Shown here in pieces: positions 1 to 6,296 of a stretch of 28,117 bases of DNA. The notes beneath the pieces were generated by a model. That model had not been told where the DNA came from and ran no database searches. It saw only the letters and a program-made list of their open reading frames with translations. The position numbers and the translations under genes were made by a program. Origin of the DNA: a virus; the IMG/VR virus record IMGVR_UViG_3300032242_003806, positions 1 to 28,117 of that record, one strand, 5' to 3'. Position 1 is the first letter of the stretch, and each line of letters begins with the position of its first letter.

Positions 1-1
1 C

Positions 2-454
2 CATGCCCGGCTTGTTAAGATGGGCCTTGCCAAGTCCCTTAAGGAATGGGACGATGAGCTATTATCAGCGGCTCAAAATGATCCCAATTGGCGGCATATT
101 GATGTCCCAGTCGAAGTCCTTTCACAATTAGCAAGGACCGGTTCTTACTACGCTAAACAGCTAATAGCTAGATACCCAAAAACTCCAATTGAAGCTTTGG
201 AACATTTACTGGAGACTGCGGACTCATCGACTAAATTAGACATAGTCGCGAACCCAAATGCAACACCTGAAATATTAGATCAAATAGCTAAAGATGATTA
301 CTATTGGTGCAGGTACCATGTCGCTAGGCATCCAAACACGTCAGTTAAAACTTTGATTAATTTGGCTGGAGACTTCGACGCGAAAGTTAGAACTCAAGCT
401 CTTAATAACCCAAAATTGGTACAATACCAAAAAGAAAATGCACCAAGTAGTTAA
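2..454 (+). CDS. LRV/HEAT-like helical-repeat protein, 5' end outside window
   Basis: The reading frame is open to the left edge, and the residues before the first in-window ATG (position 20) read HARLVK, so that ATG is internal: the stretch ARLVKMGLAKSLKEW aligns with DRLVKMGLAKSESEW in the next gene. After this module come about four repeats of roughly 24 residues with the pattern LAxDxxxxVRxxVAxNPNTPxExL (for example IARYPKTPIEAL, VANPNATPEILDQIA, VARHPNTSVKTL). This is the pattern of the leucine-rich-repeat-variant (LRV, PF01816) family, an alpha/3-10 helical solenoid related in shape to HEAT repeats and likely to bind a protein. No catalytic residues are visible. The end overlaps the start of the next LRV gene by 17 bases. 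The true N-terminus, which may carry a capsid-targeting signal as in its neighbours, is not in the window. Function in infection unknown. Confidence 0.8.
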   Translation, partial: HARLVKMGLAKSLKEWDDELLSAAQNDPNWRHIDVPVEVLSQLARTGSYYAKQLIARYPKTPIEALEHLLETADSSTKLDIVANPNATPEILDQIAKDDYYWCRYHVARHPNTSVKTLINLAGDFDAKVRTQALNNPKLVQYQKENAPSS

Positions 455-878
455 ATGGATACGGGAAAAGGATAATTATGATCGATTGGTCAAGATGGGT
501 CTTGCAAAATCAGAATCAGAATGGTGTAAAGAAATTCTAGAGTTATACTTTGAAGATGAAATCTGCTTATCAGTATTAATCGATATCCCACCACACATTC
601 TAGATAGACTAGCTTACGAATGCAGCGATTTTGTTAGAATGATTGTCGCCAGGCATCTAGCCACCAGGCAACACACTCTAAAAAAATTAGCAAAGGATCA
701 CTCAGTTATTATTAGGTTAGCAGTTGCTCACAATCCGAATACCGAATCTGCAACATTGGTTGAACTCTCAACCGATGAAGATGTTAAAGTTAGAGAAGCT
801 GTTTTGATCAACGCTAACACACCGGTTGAGGTTCGTAATGAATTACGATCGATGTTAGTCTATAACTCTAATAAATAA
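438..878 (+). CDS. LRV/HEAT-like helical-repeat protein with capsid-signal-like N-terminus
   Basis: 146 residues. The N-terminus MHQVVKWIREK resembles the capsid-targeting consensus found across this window (compare KYQDWIKES at the start of the gene ending at 6764). It is followed by DRLVKMGLAKSESEW, shared nearly residue for residue with the preceding gene and with the minus-strand LRV gene at 4125-4823. About four LRV-type repeats then follow (HILDRLAYECSDFVRMIVAR, HTLKKLAKDHSVIIRLAVA, ATLVELSTDEDVKVREAVL). It overlaps the previous gene by 17 bases, which suggests coupled translation. The two adjacent paralogues probably arose by tandem duplication. A role as packaged adaptor or binder of a host protein is inference; the repeat fold is read from the sequence. 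Confidence 0.8.
   Translation: MHQVVKWIREKDNYDRLVKMGLAKSESEWCKEILELYFEDEICLSVLIDIPPHILDRLAYECSDFVRMIVARHLATRQHTLKKLAKDHSVIIRLAVAHNPNTESATLVELSTDEDVKVREAVLINANTPVEVRNELRSMLVYNSNK
870..878 (+). promoter_or_regulatory. ATAAATA box before the 885 gene
   Basis: AATAAATAA lies six bases before the ATG at 885 and overlaps the stop of the upstream gene. It matches the ATAAATA core seen before other late-type genes here and the T4 late promoter TATAAATA. The spacing to the ATG is short for a -10 box, so it may instead be an A-rich translation-start signal. Confidence 0.3.
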
Positions 879-884
879 ACTCGT

Positions 885-1256
885 ATGAAACTAGTAGAAT
901 CATTTAACGAATTCTTTTTTAGGGCAAGCAAGCCAGTATTAGAGGACGAGAACCTGAAAACCGATGGGCCTGAAACCGATGATCAAAAGCTTGAAAGATT
1001 ACGTAAAATGGGACTTGCTCCAAAAATGGACTTTTACGAGGCCTTGTCTAAGGCACAGGACGAATGGGAAGAGGACCAGGAAATCCAAGATGCAATTTCA
1101 ACCCTAAGTACCAGAACCTCGGAAATACTTGAGAAATGTATCAAAGACGACGAATACGCCGACGAGTATAACGAGTACTGTGAACAGCTAGCGAATGATA
1201 CTTCTCTTTATGACCTTGGATACTTGGAGTACATGATGGCATCCGGTGCAGTGTAA
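885..1256 (+). CDS. Predicted capsid-internal protein with RLxxMGLA module
   Basis: 123 residues, very acidic (many Asp and Glu), no recognised fold. The start MKLVESFNEFFFRAS has the Lys-x-x-Ser-Phe-x-x-Phe pattern of the capsid-targeting sequences in this window, although the hydrophobic-x-Glu cleavage site is less clear than elsewhere. Residues 37-46 read LERLRKMGLA, the same module that follows the signal in the gene at 7516 (VVRLRKMGLA) and in the three LRV genes. The remainder is predicted mostly helical and rich in charged residues. It is the last gene of the leftmost plus-strand run and ends just before a bidirectional hairpin terminator. A role as internal head protein is inferred only from the N-terminus. 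Confidence 0.75.
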   Translation: MKLVESFNEFFFRASKPVLEDENLKTDGPETDDQKLERLRKMGLAPKMDFYEALSKAQDEWEEDQEIQDAISTLSTRTSEILEKCIKDDEYADEYNEYCEQLANDTSLYDLGYLEYMMASGAV

Positions 1257-1275
1257 TTCAAAAACATAATCACAT

Positions 1276-1306
1276 AAAAAAAGCAATCCGTTATGGATTG
1301 CTTTTT
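1276..1306. terminator. Bidirectional intrinsic terminator
   Basis: A perfect stem of A-rich tract plus GCAATCC (1276-1289), loop GTTAT, and GGATTGC plus T-rich tract (1295-1306) lies between the convergent genes ending at 1256 (+) and 1325 (-). It has a run of T on the exit side of both strands, so it should stop transcription from both directions. Confidence 0.85.
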
Positions 1307-1324
1307 CAGTTTAAGTAGATTAGC

Positions 1325-1627
1325 TTAGCGAGATATTCCGATCTTCACCTTACGTGCACGAACTTTATCGTACATTCTATTAACTATTTTTGAGTTTTCA
1401 TGAACTCCAGTCGTAACCTGACTTACGTAGGTTGACGTGTAGTTCAGCTCGTTCGCAATTGCCTGGTTGTCACCACGACGTTTACGAGAAGCAATGATCG
1501 CTCTTTTTTGGTCCTGGCTCAACTTAGTATAGCTCATGCCCTTACGGTTAGCATTACGACCAGCAGCAACCGTTGGTTTAACGGTTTTCTCAGTTTTTTT
1601 CATGTTATTTGATTTTTGGTTTAACAT
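1325..1627 (-). CDS. Small basic helix-turn-helix protein
   Basis: 100 residues if started at 1627, or 92 from the internal ATG at 1603 (MKKTEKTV). The N-terminal 30 residues are Lys/Arg/Asn-rich and probably disordered. Residues 35-75 (KLSQDQKRAIIASRKRRGDN, then QAIANELNYTSTYVSQVTTG) form a plausible helix-turn-helix, with the recognition helix near TSTYVSQV. The C-terminus is again basic. This suggests a small DNA-binding regulator, or a nucleoid-associated protein of the phage. A TATAAT box sits directly before the 1627 ATG; if this is a -10 element, transcription would begin inside the longer form and the 1603 start is preferred. It is a single-gene unit, transcribed away from the gene at 1735 and ending at a shared terminator. 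Its target is unknown. Confidence 0.8.
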   Translation of the reverse strand: MLNQKSNNMKKTEKTVKPTVAAGRNANRKGMSYTKLSQDQKRAIIASRKRRGDNQAIANELNYTSTYVSQVTTGVHENSKIVNRMYDKVRARKVKIGISR

Positions 1628-1628
1628 G

Positions 1629-1634
1629 ATTATA
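1629..1634 (-). promoter_or_regulatory. TATAAT box
   Basis: TATAAT on the minus strand, one base before the 1627 ATG and 25 bases before the 1603 ATG. It is one of several TATAAT boxes near minus-strand early-type genes. No clear -35 hexamer was seen. Confidence 0.4.
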
Positions 1635-1685
1635 TCATACCAATTGCTAGAACTAATTGGCCTTAATTAGAGTAGAACTATTCAA

Positions 1686-1694
1686 GATAAATAA
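1686..1694 (+). promoter_or_regulatory. Late-type promoter box GATAAATAA
   Basis: GATAAATAA followed by C, 40 bases before the ATG at 1735. The same spacing and sequence occur before the gene at 11862 (40 bases). It resembles the T4 late -10 element TATAAATA, which needs no -35 sequence. Confidence 0.5.
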
Positions 1695-1734
1695 CTTCAT
1701 AGAAATAAAAGATGCATTCAAAAACACAACATAA

Positions 1735-2913
1735 ATGAAATTTACACTAATTAAAAGTTATGCCAGGTGGCTAAACGAGGAAGCTGACTACTTAGCCAGC
1801 ACAGCAAAACCAGAACAACCTTCACAAAATACAGCAGCGGACGGAGTTGCATTCATTGAGGCATCGACTAGCTCAACTAACATCACAGATGATCTAGCTC
1901 AACGGCTTGGCCTTAAGACTGGAACTCTATACACGCTAAACCTTAAGAGCCTAAGTCAATTAAAGTACTTAGCCGATGATGGTAAGTACGGAGGTCCTGC
2001 CATTTCTCAGGGTCTGGCACAACCATTCGACGCTACAGGCACTTTAACTAAACCGGGTGATAACATCATAACGGTTAACGGAAAGACGATCAATGGTTCA
2101 GGGTCTTTCATCATTTTAAAATCTGAAATTCCTCAGGGAACACCAGTCCAGATCCAATTTGCAGGAAATGGAATGTTACTATTAATGAGGTTGGCTGGTG
2201 CTCTAAAGGACATGGCAGAAAAGGACAAATTCCAACTCGGTTACGCTAAGGCGTACGCGATAAAGTTCACACTTGGAGGTAGTGTGGATCAAAAAGACTC
2301 TCGAGGATTCTCTTACCAGTTGGCAACACCTGGCGGTCAATTAAACTCACAGTCTGACGCACTAATTGGTATGCTATCCATCAACTTACTAAATGCAGCA
2401 GGTCATACAGACCAAATTGCAGTTAATGATAAAGTATTTGGTCCGTTATTCAACAATTACATTAAGGGCAATGACGGACAAACGGCTACTCGGAAAATAG
2501 CAGAATTTGTTGCTAACAATCTAACTAAGCTCAAAATGCTCGCAACTGTTCCGCCAGCGGATACATCTGCTGCATGGACACAACTTGGTGATATTAATAA
2601 ACTAATGGTTTCTGATAATTCCAAGAAAAAATGGGTGCTAACTAATGATGGAGTTGCTAAGTTTAAGTTCCTAATGACAGAAGTTTCCAAGGCAATTCTA
2701 CCAACGACTTCTTCTGCAGGGTTTGGCAATGAAGCCTCTAGCGTTATGTCAGAATATTCTAAAACCATCAATGCTGGCCTATTAGGCGGAGTAGATAAGA
2801 TCCAATTCATATTCGAAGTGGTGCAGAGCTCCCAAAATTGGGGTTCCCCAGTTAATGTGCCTAAAGGTGTGACGGCTAAAGGAACTGAACAACACGGAGA
2901 GGGTCAATTCTAA
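1735..2913 (+). CDS. Predicted capsid-internal protein, 392 aa, unknown fold
   Basis: The N-terminus MKFTLIKSYARWLNEEA fits the capsid-targeting pattern: Lys-Ser-Tyr-x-x-Trp-Leu-x-Glu, with predicted prohead-protease cleavage after LNE. A Thr/Ser/Gln/Ala-rich linker (residues 20-50) leads into a domain rich in Leu, Gly and Asn without a motif I recognise. A hydrophobic stretch near residues 148-160 (GMLLLMRLAGALKDM) may be a buried helix. The C-terminus is polar and Gly-rich. It stands alone between a GATAAATAA late-type box and a small palindrome, with convergent and divergent neighbours. I cannot assign a function; a structural or ejected head protein is the best inference. Confidence 0.8.
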   Translation: MKFTLIKSYARWLNEEADYLASTAKPEQPSQNTAADGVAFIEASTSSTNITDDLAQRLGLKTGTLYTLNLKSLSQLKYLADDGKYGGPAISQGLAQPFDATGTLTKPGDNIITVNGKTINGSGSFIILKSEIPQGTPVQIQFAGNGMLLLMRLAGALKDMAEKDKFQLGYAKAYAIKFTLGGSVDQKDSRGFSYQLATPGGQLNSQSDALIGMLSINLLNAAGHTDQIAVNDKVFGPLFNNYIKGNDGQTATRKIAEFVANNLTKLKMLATVPPADTSAAWTQLGDINKLMVSDNSKKKWVLTNDGVAKFKFLMTEVSKAILPTTSSAGFGNEASSVMSEYSKTINAGLLGGVDKIQFIFEVVQSSQNWGSPVNVPKGVTAKGTEQHGEGQF

Positions 2914-2918
2914 ATTAC

Positions 2919-2937
2919 CTAATATTTAAAATATTAG
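2919..2937. terminator. AT-rich palindrome between convergent genes
   Basis: CTAATATT-TAA-AATATTAG is a perfect 8-bp inverted repeat with a 3-base loop, placed 6 bases after the stop at 2913 and 14 bases from the opposing stop at 2952. Its position suggests a terminator, but the stem is AT-only apart from the outer pair and no T-run follows, so it may be a weak terminator or a protein-binding palindrome. Confidence 0.4.
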
Positions 2938-2951
2938 CGTGTTTTCCGGGT

Positions 2952-3314
2952 TTATAGGTAAGGATTTCCATCAATTACTTCAAGAGTTATTCCGTCTATT
3001 GTATAAATCACTCGATAGTAGATGAAAGGTTTTTTAATTTCTTTCATGAATGCTTCACCAGCACCACCAATCATGTGAGGTTCGCTGATTTCAGAACCGA
3101 CGAACTCGAAAGTTGACCTACAATAGCTGATATTGGCCCTGTTAAGTGAATCAATAAGAGCCTCAAAATTAGAATTAAGTACTGGTAACTGTCCTTTGTT
3201 AAAAGAGATTTCATGTGACTCTAAGAACTCATTAACTTTTATTTGGTTTTGAGTTTGAGCGTTTACCGCTGAGAAGCTGAAAGCTAAGGCAATGATTATA
3301 ATTAACTTTTTCAT
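2952..3314 (-). CDS. Small exported protein with signal peptide
   Basis: 120 residues. The start MKKLIIIIALAFSFSAVNA followed by QTQ is a classical Sec signal peptide with an A-x-A cleavage site and Gln at +1, the common pattern in Bacteroidota. There is no lipobox cysteine, so it should be released into the periplasm or outside the cell rather than anchored. The mature region of about 100 residues is charged and contains a single Cys; it matches no family I recognise. It is divergently transcribed from the exported nuclease gene at 3391, sharing a 76-base intergenic region, so the two exported proteins may be expressed together, for instance as nuclease and partner or inhibitor. That link is speculative. 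Confidence 0.75.
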   Translation of the reverse strand: MKKLIIIIALAFSFSAVNAQTQNQIKVNEFLESHEISFNKGQLPVLNSNFEALIDSLNRANISYCRSTFEFVGSEISEPHMIGGAGEAFMKEIKKPFIYYRVIYTIDGITLEVIDGNPYL

Positions 3315-3316
3315 GT

Positions 3317-3322
3317 ATTATA
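3317..3322 (-). promoter_or_regulatory. TATAAT box
   Basis: TATAAT on the minus strand, two bases before the 3314 ATG. If it is a -10 element the transcript would start inside the gene, so it may be a coincidental AT-rich start context or imply a different mode of use. Confidence 0.3.
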
Positions 3323-3377
3323 TTGAGTTAATGATAAGCTTAATATACTGTTCTCGACTAAAAGTTGGCTACTAACT

Positions 3378-3386
3378 AATAAATAA
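3378..3386 (+). promoter_or_regulatory. ATAAATA box before nuclease gene
   Basis: AATAAATAA, four bases before the ATG at 3391. It has the same core as the late-type boxes elsewhere, but the short distance leaves open whether it acts in transcription or translation. Confidence 0.3.
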
Positions 3387-3390
3387 TCTT

Positions 3391-4044
3391 ATGCGACTAC
3401 TAAAATACATATCACTAGCGTCATTAGTATTGCTGTTAATGGCGATGACTGGTTCGGGTCCAACCGGGGTAAAACTCCAACATGCTAGATACACGAGTCT
3501 TTACAGCACGACACTTCATTATCCAATAAAGGTTGAATGGTGGGAGACCAGAAATAGGGTCGGTTGCACAAATCCATTGCCCAGAAAGGATGCATTCGGG
3601 CCTGACCCCCAATTAGTTAATGAAACTAACTTGGCAAAGGACTATGTCGGTTCAGGATTGGACAGAGGTCACATGTGCCCGGCTGCAGATAATGAATGCG
3701 GCGACAGTAGATTACTAATTGAATGCTTTTATTTTTCCAACATGGCACCACAGTACCATTCGTTAAATGCTGGAGACTGGAAAAAATTGGAAGAAAGAAC
3801 TAGACACCTTGCGCTACAATACGACTCGGTGATGGTATGGTGTGGTTCAGTGGGCTCAGCTAAAAGAATCGGTACAACAACGGTACCCACTAAATGCTGG
3901 AAGGTCATCTACGTTAAGAGCACCAAAACCTGGGAATGCTACATCTTTAACAATACTCCAGACAAGCCGGTTGGACTTCCTCATTGGTCAGTTAATAAGG
4001 ACGTGGTTGAAAAATTAACTGGATACACGTTCGTAATTAACTAG
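3391..4044 (+). CDS. Exported DNA/RNA non-specific endonuclease (NucA/Serratia type)
   Basis: 217 residues. A hydrophobic N-terminal segment (residues 4-20) is a signal peptide or membrane anchor. The catalytic core is that of the beta-beta-alpha-metal non-specific nucleases (PF01223): DRGHMCPAAD at 91-100 contains the catalytic His94 of the DRGH motif, FYFSNMAPQ at 113-121 supplies the conserved Asn117, and LNAGDWKKLE at 125-134 carries the Asn126 expected to bind Mg2+. Length is close to the bacterial family norm, so the enzyme looks intact. It would degrade DNA and RNA outside the cytoplasm, which protects phage DNA from it during replication. Possible roles are destroying DNA of competing phages during entry, scavenging nucleotides, or clearing extracellular DNA. 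The family call is from motifs; the role is inference. Confidence 0.9.
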   Translation: MRLLKYISLASLVLLLMAMTGSGPTGVKLQHARYTSLYSTTLHYPIKVEWWETRNRVGCTNPLPRKDAFGPDPQLVNETNLAKDYVGSGLDRGHMCPAADNECGDSRLLIECFYFSNMAPQYHSLNAGDWKKLEERTRHLALQYDSVMVWCGSVGSAKRIGTTTVPTKCWKVIYVKSTKTWECYIFNNTPDKPVGLPHWSVNKDVVEKLTGYTFVIN

Positions 4045-4144
4045 TTAGATTAGCCGCACCTTGTCTCTGGTCTATTTGTTCTCGAGCTGACTTTTTAATG
4101 TCAGTTCTCTCATCGTTAAGTAATTTATACAGGGCTTCGATTGT
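4037..4144 (-). pseudogene. Frameshifted C-terminal LRV repeat of the 4125-4823 gene
   Basis: Downstream of the stop of the LRV gene, in the +1 frame, an ATG-less stretch encodes TIEALYKLLNDERTDIKKSA followed by a short polar tail and stop at 4037-4039. It fits the next LRV repeat exactly in register (compare KTPIEALEHLL in the gene at 2-454). A one-base deletion near 4141-4150, in the run AAAAATTTAAAC, would explain the break. The restored stop would overlap the convergent nuclease gene by 8 bases, like other tail-to-tail pairs here. A sequencing or assembly error, or programmed frameshifting, could give the same picture. Confidence 0.65.
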
Positions 4145-4823
4145 TTAAATTTTTCAGGGCCTCATGTCTAATCGAGAACATATCATCGCTTTTCCATTTG
4201 GCCTCCAGTATCTCTATTGGAGTTTTTGGATTCCTGGCAACCGCTAGTTCAACCCAATAGTTAGAATCATCTGCTAATTTACTAAGAATGTCAGCAGTAG
4301 TTTTATCATCTTCGGCCACTTTAATTCTAACTCCTGGCATTTCATCATTGGCCAATTTTGTCAGTATCTTAGCTGACGTTCTTGGATTTGTTACAACTGC
4401 AAACCTAATTAGTGAGTCTTGATCATTTGCTAATTTTGATAGAAACCTGACAAGTACATTCGGATTCTTGGCAACAGCTAACCTAACCTCATGCTTTGAG
4501 TCCAGCGTTAACCTGCTAAATATTTCAGAGCTAATGTTCAGGTTAGTTGCAACGTGCTCCCTAACTTTATAATTGGAATGATACGATAGCTTAGTTAACG
4601 TTTCCGGATCTGTTTTTGGGTTACAGGCAACGAAACATTTAATAAAATCTTCTGGTCGTTCGGCCAATTGGGATAGCTCAAATTCTGGAACTTCAAGGTC
4701 GAACCCGTATTCGTATACGTCGTTCGCCCAATCTGAGGTGGACTTCATGAGACCCATCCGGACTAGACGATCTCTTGTTTCTTTGAATTGATCTGTATAT
4801 GTTGAAGCTTCGTTCATTAACAT
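4125..4823 (-). CDS. LRV/HEAT-like helical-repeat protein, apparently damaged at both ends
   Basis: 232 residues. Residues 18-32 read RDRLVRMGLMKSTSD, matching the RLxxMGLA module of the LRV genes at the left edge. About seven LRV-type repeats follow (for example TLTKLSYHSNYKVREHVATN, FLSKLANDQDSLIRFAVVTN, ILTKLANDEMPGVRIKVAED), which makes it the longest of the three paralogues. The upstream sequence in the same frame, from an ATG at 4850, reads MTSKFY-stop-GQMLMNEA, i.e. a capsid-targeting sequence interrupted by TAA. Downstream a further repeat is found in another frame. The gene is therefore probably a decaying copy or a recoded one. It is still open over most of its length and could be translated from 4823. 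It is a solenoid protein of unknown partner. Confidence 0.7.
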   Translation of the reverse strand: MLMNEASTYTDQFKETRDRLVRMGLMKSTSDWANDVYEYGFDLEVPEFELSQLAERPEDFIKCFVACNPKTDPETLTKLSYHSNYKVREHVATNLNISSEIFSRLTLDSKHEVRLAVAKNPNVLVRFLSKLANDQDSLIRFAVVTNPRTSAKILTKLANDEMPGVRIKVAEDDKTTADILSKLADDSNYWVELAVARNPKTPIEILEAKWKSDDMFSIRHEALKNLNNRSPV

Positions 4824-4850
4824 TTGACCTTAGTAAAACTTCGAAGTCAT
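4824..4850 (-). pseudogene. Capsid-signal-like N-terminus with in-frame TAA
   Basis: From ATG 4850 the frame reads MTSKFY, TAA (4830-4832), GQ, then enters the downstream gene at MLMNEAS. Joined together, SKFY-x-GQMLMNE-A has the shape of the capsid-targeting sequences here (Lys-x-Phe/Tyr, hydrophobic-x-Glu, then a small residue), so a single nonsense change would explain it. Confidence is limited by the short length. Confidence 0.5.
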
Positions 4851-4854
4851 GTTA

Positions 4855-4860
4855 ATTATA
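4855..4860 (-). promoter_or_regulatory. TATAAT box
   Basis: GGTATAATT on the minus strand, four bases before the 4850 ATG. The same GGTATAATT occurs before the glycosylase gene (16432-16437). Confidence 0.35.
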
Positions 4861-4868
4861 CCAAAGAA

Positions 4869-4937
4869 TTACAGCCCTCTTTTTAATTGGCTCATGATAG
4901 CCCGGTTTCTAACTGCTGGATCCCACGGAGTCATCAT
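4869..4937 (-). CDS. Possible 22-aa peptide or gene remnant
   Basis: A short frame reading MMTPWDPAVRNRAIMSQLKR-GL lies in the 221-base gap between two minus-strand genes. The amino-acid composition looks protein-like, and DPAVRNRAI resembles the helix of an LRV repeat (compare TPVEVRNELRSML at the end of the 438-878 gene), so it may be the tail of a lost LRV copy. The frame extends a few codons upstream without an ATG. Apart from this and the terminator at 5004-5027 nothing else is visible in the gap. Confidence 0.25.
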   Translation of the reverse strand: MMTPWDPAVRNRAIMSQLKRGL

Positions 4938-5003
4938 GGCCACATTTAGATCCAACTGATACTAAGTAAATCATAAAATAATAGATCGTCCCAGATCACA
5001 TTA

Positions 5004-5027
5004 AAAAGCCGGAATTTTCCGGCTTTT
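5004..5027 (-). terminator. Intrinsic terminator
   Basis: AAAAGCCGGAA-TT-TTCCGGCTTTT is a perfect 11-bp stem with flanking A and T runs, 17 bases beyond the stop of the minus-strand operon 5045-6764. It should terminate that operon. Confidence 0.85.
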
Positions 5028-5044
5028 CTTATTTAGCTATTAAC

Positions 5045-5827
5045 TTAAACCTTTGCTTTAGGTTTGACTGGCTGTTTTAATTGAGCAATTTGTTGATTCG
5101 TATTTTGAGTTGTTTGAGCGATCACAGTTAATCCTAAATTCGACGACTGACTTATCGTGTAAGCTTTCGCTACTTGCTTTAGCGCAAGTTCCTCAGCCTC
5201 TCCACCAGCAGCGTGTGCACCGACCGCTGTTGGATTTAGTTTAGCTAACATCGATATGAATTGCTTTATTGTATTAGGAACAGAAACCGTTAAGTACTTG
5301 GTTATTGCAGTCTCAGCCGCTTGTAGAGAACCGAACTTACTTAATAGCCATTTGCCTACTTCCGAATTAGCAATGGATTTTATTTTTGAACCCAACCATT
5401 TTGCCACATCCTGTAAAAGTTTTAGAATTTGATTGGCATGACCAGCGGCTTTGCCGGCCGAGCTCTTAGCCAAATTTATTACGCTTTGACCTGCGCCTTT
5501 TTTAAATGCATCAACTATTATCTTTATTTCGGATTTAAAGGAAACTGCCGCCGCTTGAAATGCTCCGATTGCAACAACTGATCCGAGCGTAACCACACCC
5601 TGTAAGTTTAGTGACATTTTCTCAAGTTGACCTTCAGTTGCATCGGATTGAATGAAGTAGCTAATTGCATGAATTATGTCAATTATCGATCCTGCGCCTG
5701 GCACAACTGAGTCGGCTACCGCACTAACCACATCAGTAAATAAATGAGCCCAATCACCGACTGACCAGTCTTCATCCAGTTCAGAGTATCTTTCGACCCA
5801 TTCCTTATATTCTAAAATGTATTGCAT
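5045..5827 (-). CDS. Predicted capsid-internal protein with hydrophobic Gly/Ala-rich domain
   Basis: 260 residues. The start MQYILEYKEWVERYSELDED has the Tyr-x-x-Trp-Val-x-Arg pattern of a degenerate capsid-targeting sequence. Residues 30-60 (VVSAVADSVVPGAGSIIDII) and 75-98 (GVVTLGSVVAIGAFQAAAVS) are Gly/Ala-rich amphipathic to hydrophobic segments; the VVPGAGxxID pattern recalls the segment preceding toxin domains in some polymorphic toxins and lytic proteins. The middle is Lys-rich and helical; the C-terminus (about 225-260) is Gln/Thr-rich and polar, ending in PVKPKAKV. It might insert into or cross a membrane on ejection. It is the last gene of a three-gene late operon and starts on the last base of the preceding stop (TAATG), implying coupled translation. 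Function not established. Confidence 0.75.
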   Translation of the reverse strand: MQYILEYKEWVERYSELDEDWSVGDWAHLFTDVVSAVADSVVPGAGSIIDIIHAISYFIQSDATEGQLEKMSLNLQGVVTLGSVVAIGAFQAAAVSFKSEIKIIVDAFKKGAGQSVINLAKSSAGKAAGHANQILKLLQDVAKWLGSKIKSIANSEVGKWLLSKFGSLQAAETAITKYLTVSVPNTIKQFISMLAKLNPTAVGAHAAGGEAEELALKQVAKAYTISQSSNLGLTVIAQTTQNTNQQIAQLKQPVKPKAKV

Positions 5828-6276
5828 TAAACGTCCTTTGGCTCCTTGCCAGTTGCTTTTTTGATGTATGCAGCTGCTGCCGCTTCTGGATTATCTGCCC
5901 AGCTAAAGTTCTTTTTGGCTTTAGTTTTGAAGTCCTTGCCCTTCATGTGTGAAAGACTCTTCTTCATTGATTTAGGTTTAAGATTTGGGTACTTTTCTTC
6001 AGCGTCCTGCATTACTTCTTTACGAGACTTTTTCGCCGCTTCATCAAGGCCTTCAGCATCTCTTTGTGCTCTAACCCATTCGTCAGAATTGTACATTCGG
6101 TCATGCGCAGTTAAGCTGTCATCGTGTTTAGCTTCACAGTGTTCTCCACAGTCGGAACAAATATCGCCCATCATTATTGGAGCACCGCAGCAATTCGATA
6201 AACCTTCCTCGTATGCATCTCTTGGATCCCAGCTTTCAGCAATGAACTGGTTAAATGATTTTACTTGATTTTTCAT
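5827..6276 (-). CDS. Predicted capsid-internal zinc-ribbon protein
   Basis: 149 residues. MKNQVKSFNQFIAESW is one of the clearest capsid-targeting sequences in the window, with cleavage predicted after IAE; it differs little from T4 IPIII (MKTYQEFIAEA). Residues 27-49 form a small zinc ribbon, SNCCGAPIMMGDICSDCGEH, with Cys29, Cys30, Cys40, Cys43 and possibly His46 or Cys47 as ligands. The C-terminal half is highly basic (KKSRKEV, PKSMKKSLSHMKGKDFKTKAKK) and would suit binding to packaged DNA. It is the second gene of the operon 5045-6764 and overlaps its successor by one base. I infer a DNA-associated head protein delivered into the host. Confidence 0.8.
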   Translation of the reverse strand: MKNQVKSFNQFIAESWDPRDAYEEGLSNCCGAPIMMGDICSDCGEHCEAKHDDSLTAHDRMYNSDEWVRAQRDAEGLDEAAKKSRKEVMQDAEEKYPNLKPKSMKKSLSHMKGKDFKTKAKKNFSWADNPEAAAAAYIKKATGKEPKDV

Positions 6277-6296
6277 TTTATATAAAGAATGATTTT

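Noticed and set aside
2457-2810. Minus-strand 117-codon frame inside the 1735-2913 gene
   Set aside because: Shadow of a gene with a clear capsid signal and late-type promoter; no independent start signal.
4084-4107. Hairpin GAGCTGAC...GTCAGTTC after the nuclease gene
   Set aside because: Contains a G-T pair and lacks a following T-run; the bases are better explained as the frameshifted LRV repeat.
5846-6268. Plus-strand 140-codon frame opposite the zinc-ribbon gene
   Set aside because: Complement of a gene whose cysteine ribbon and N-terminal signal are clear; translation is hydrophobic and Ser-rich in the manner of antisense frames.
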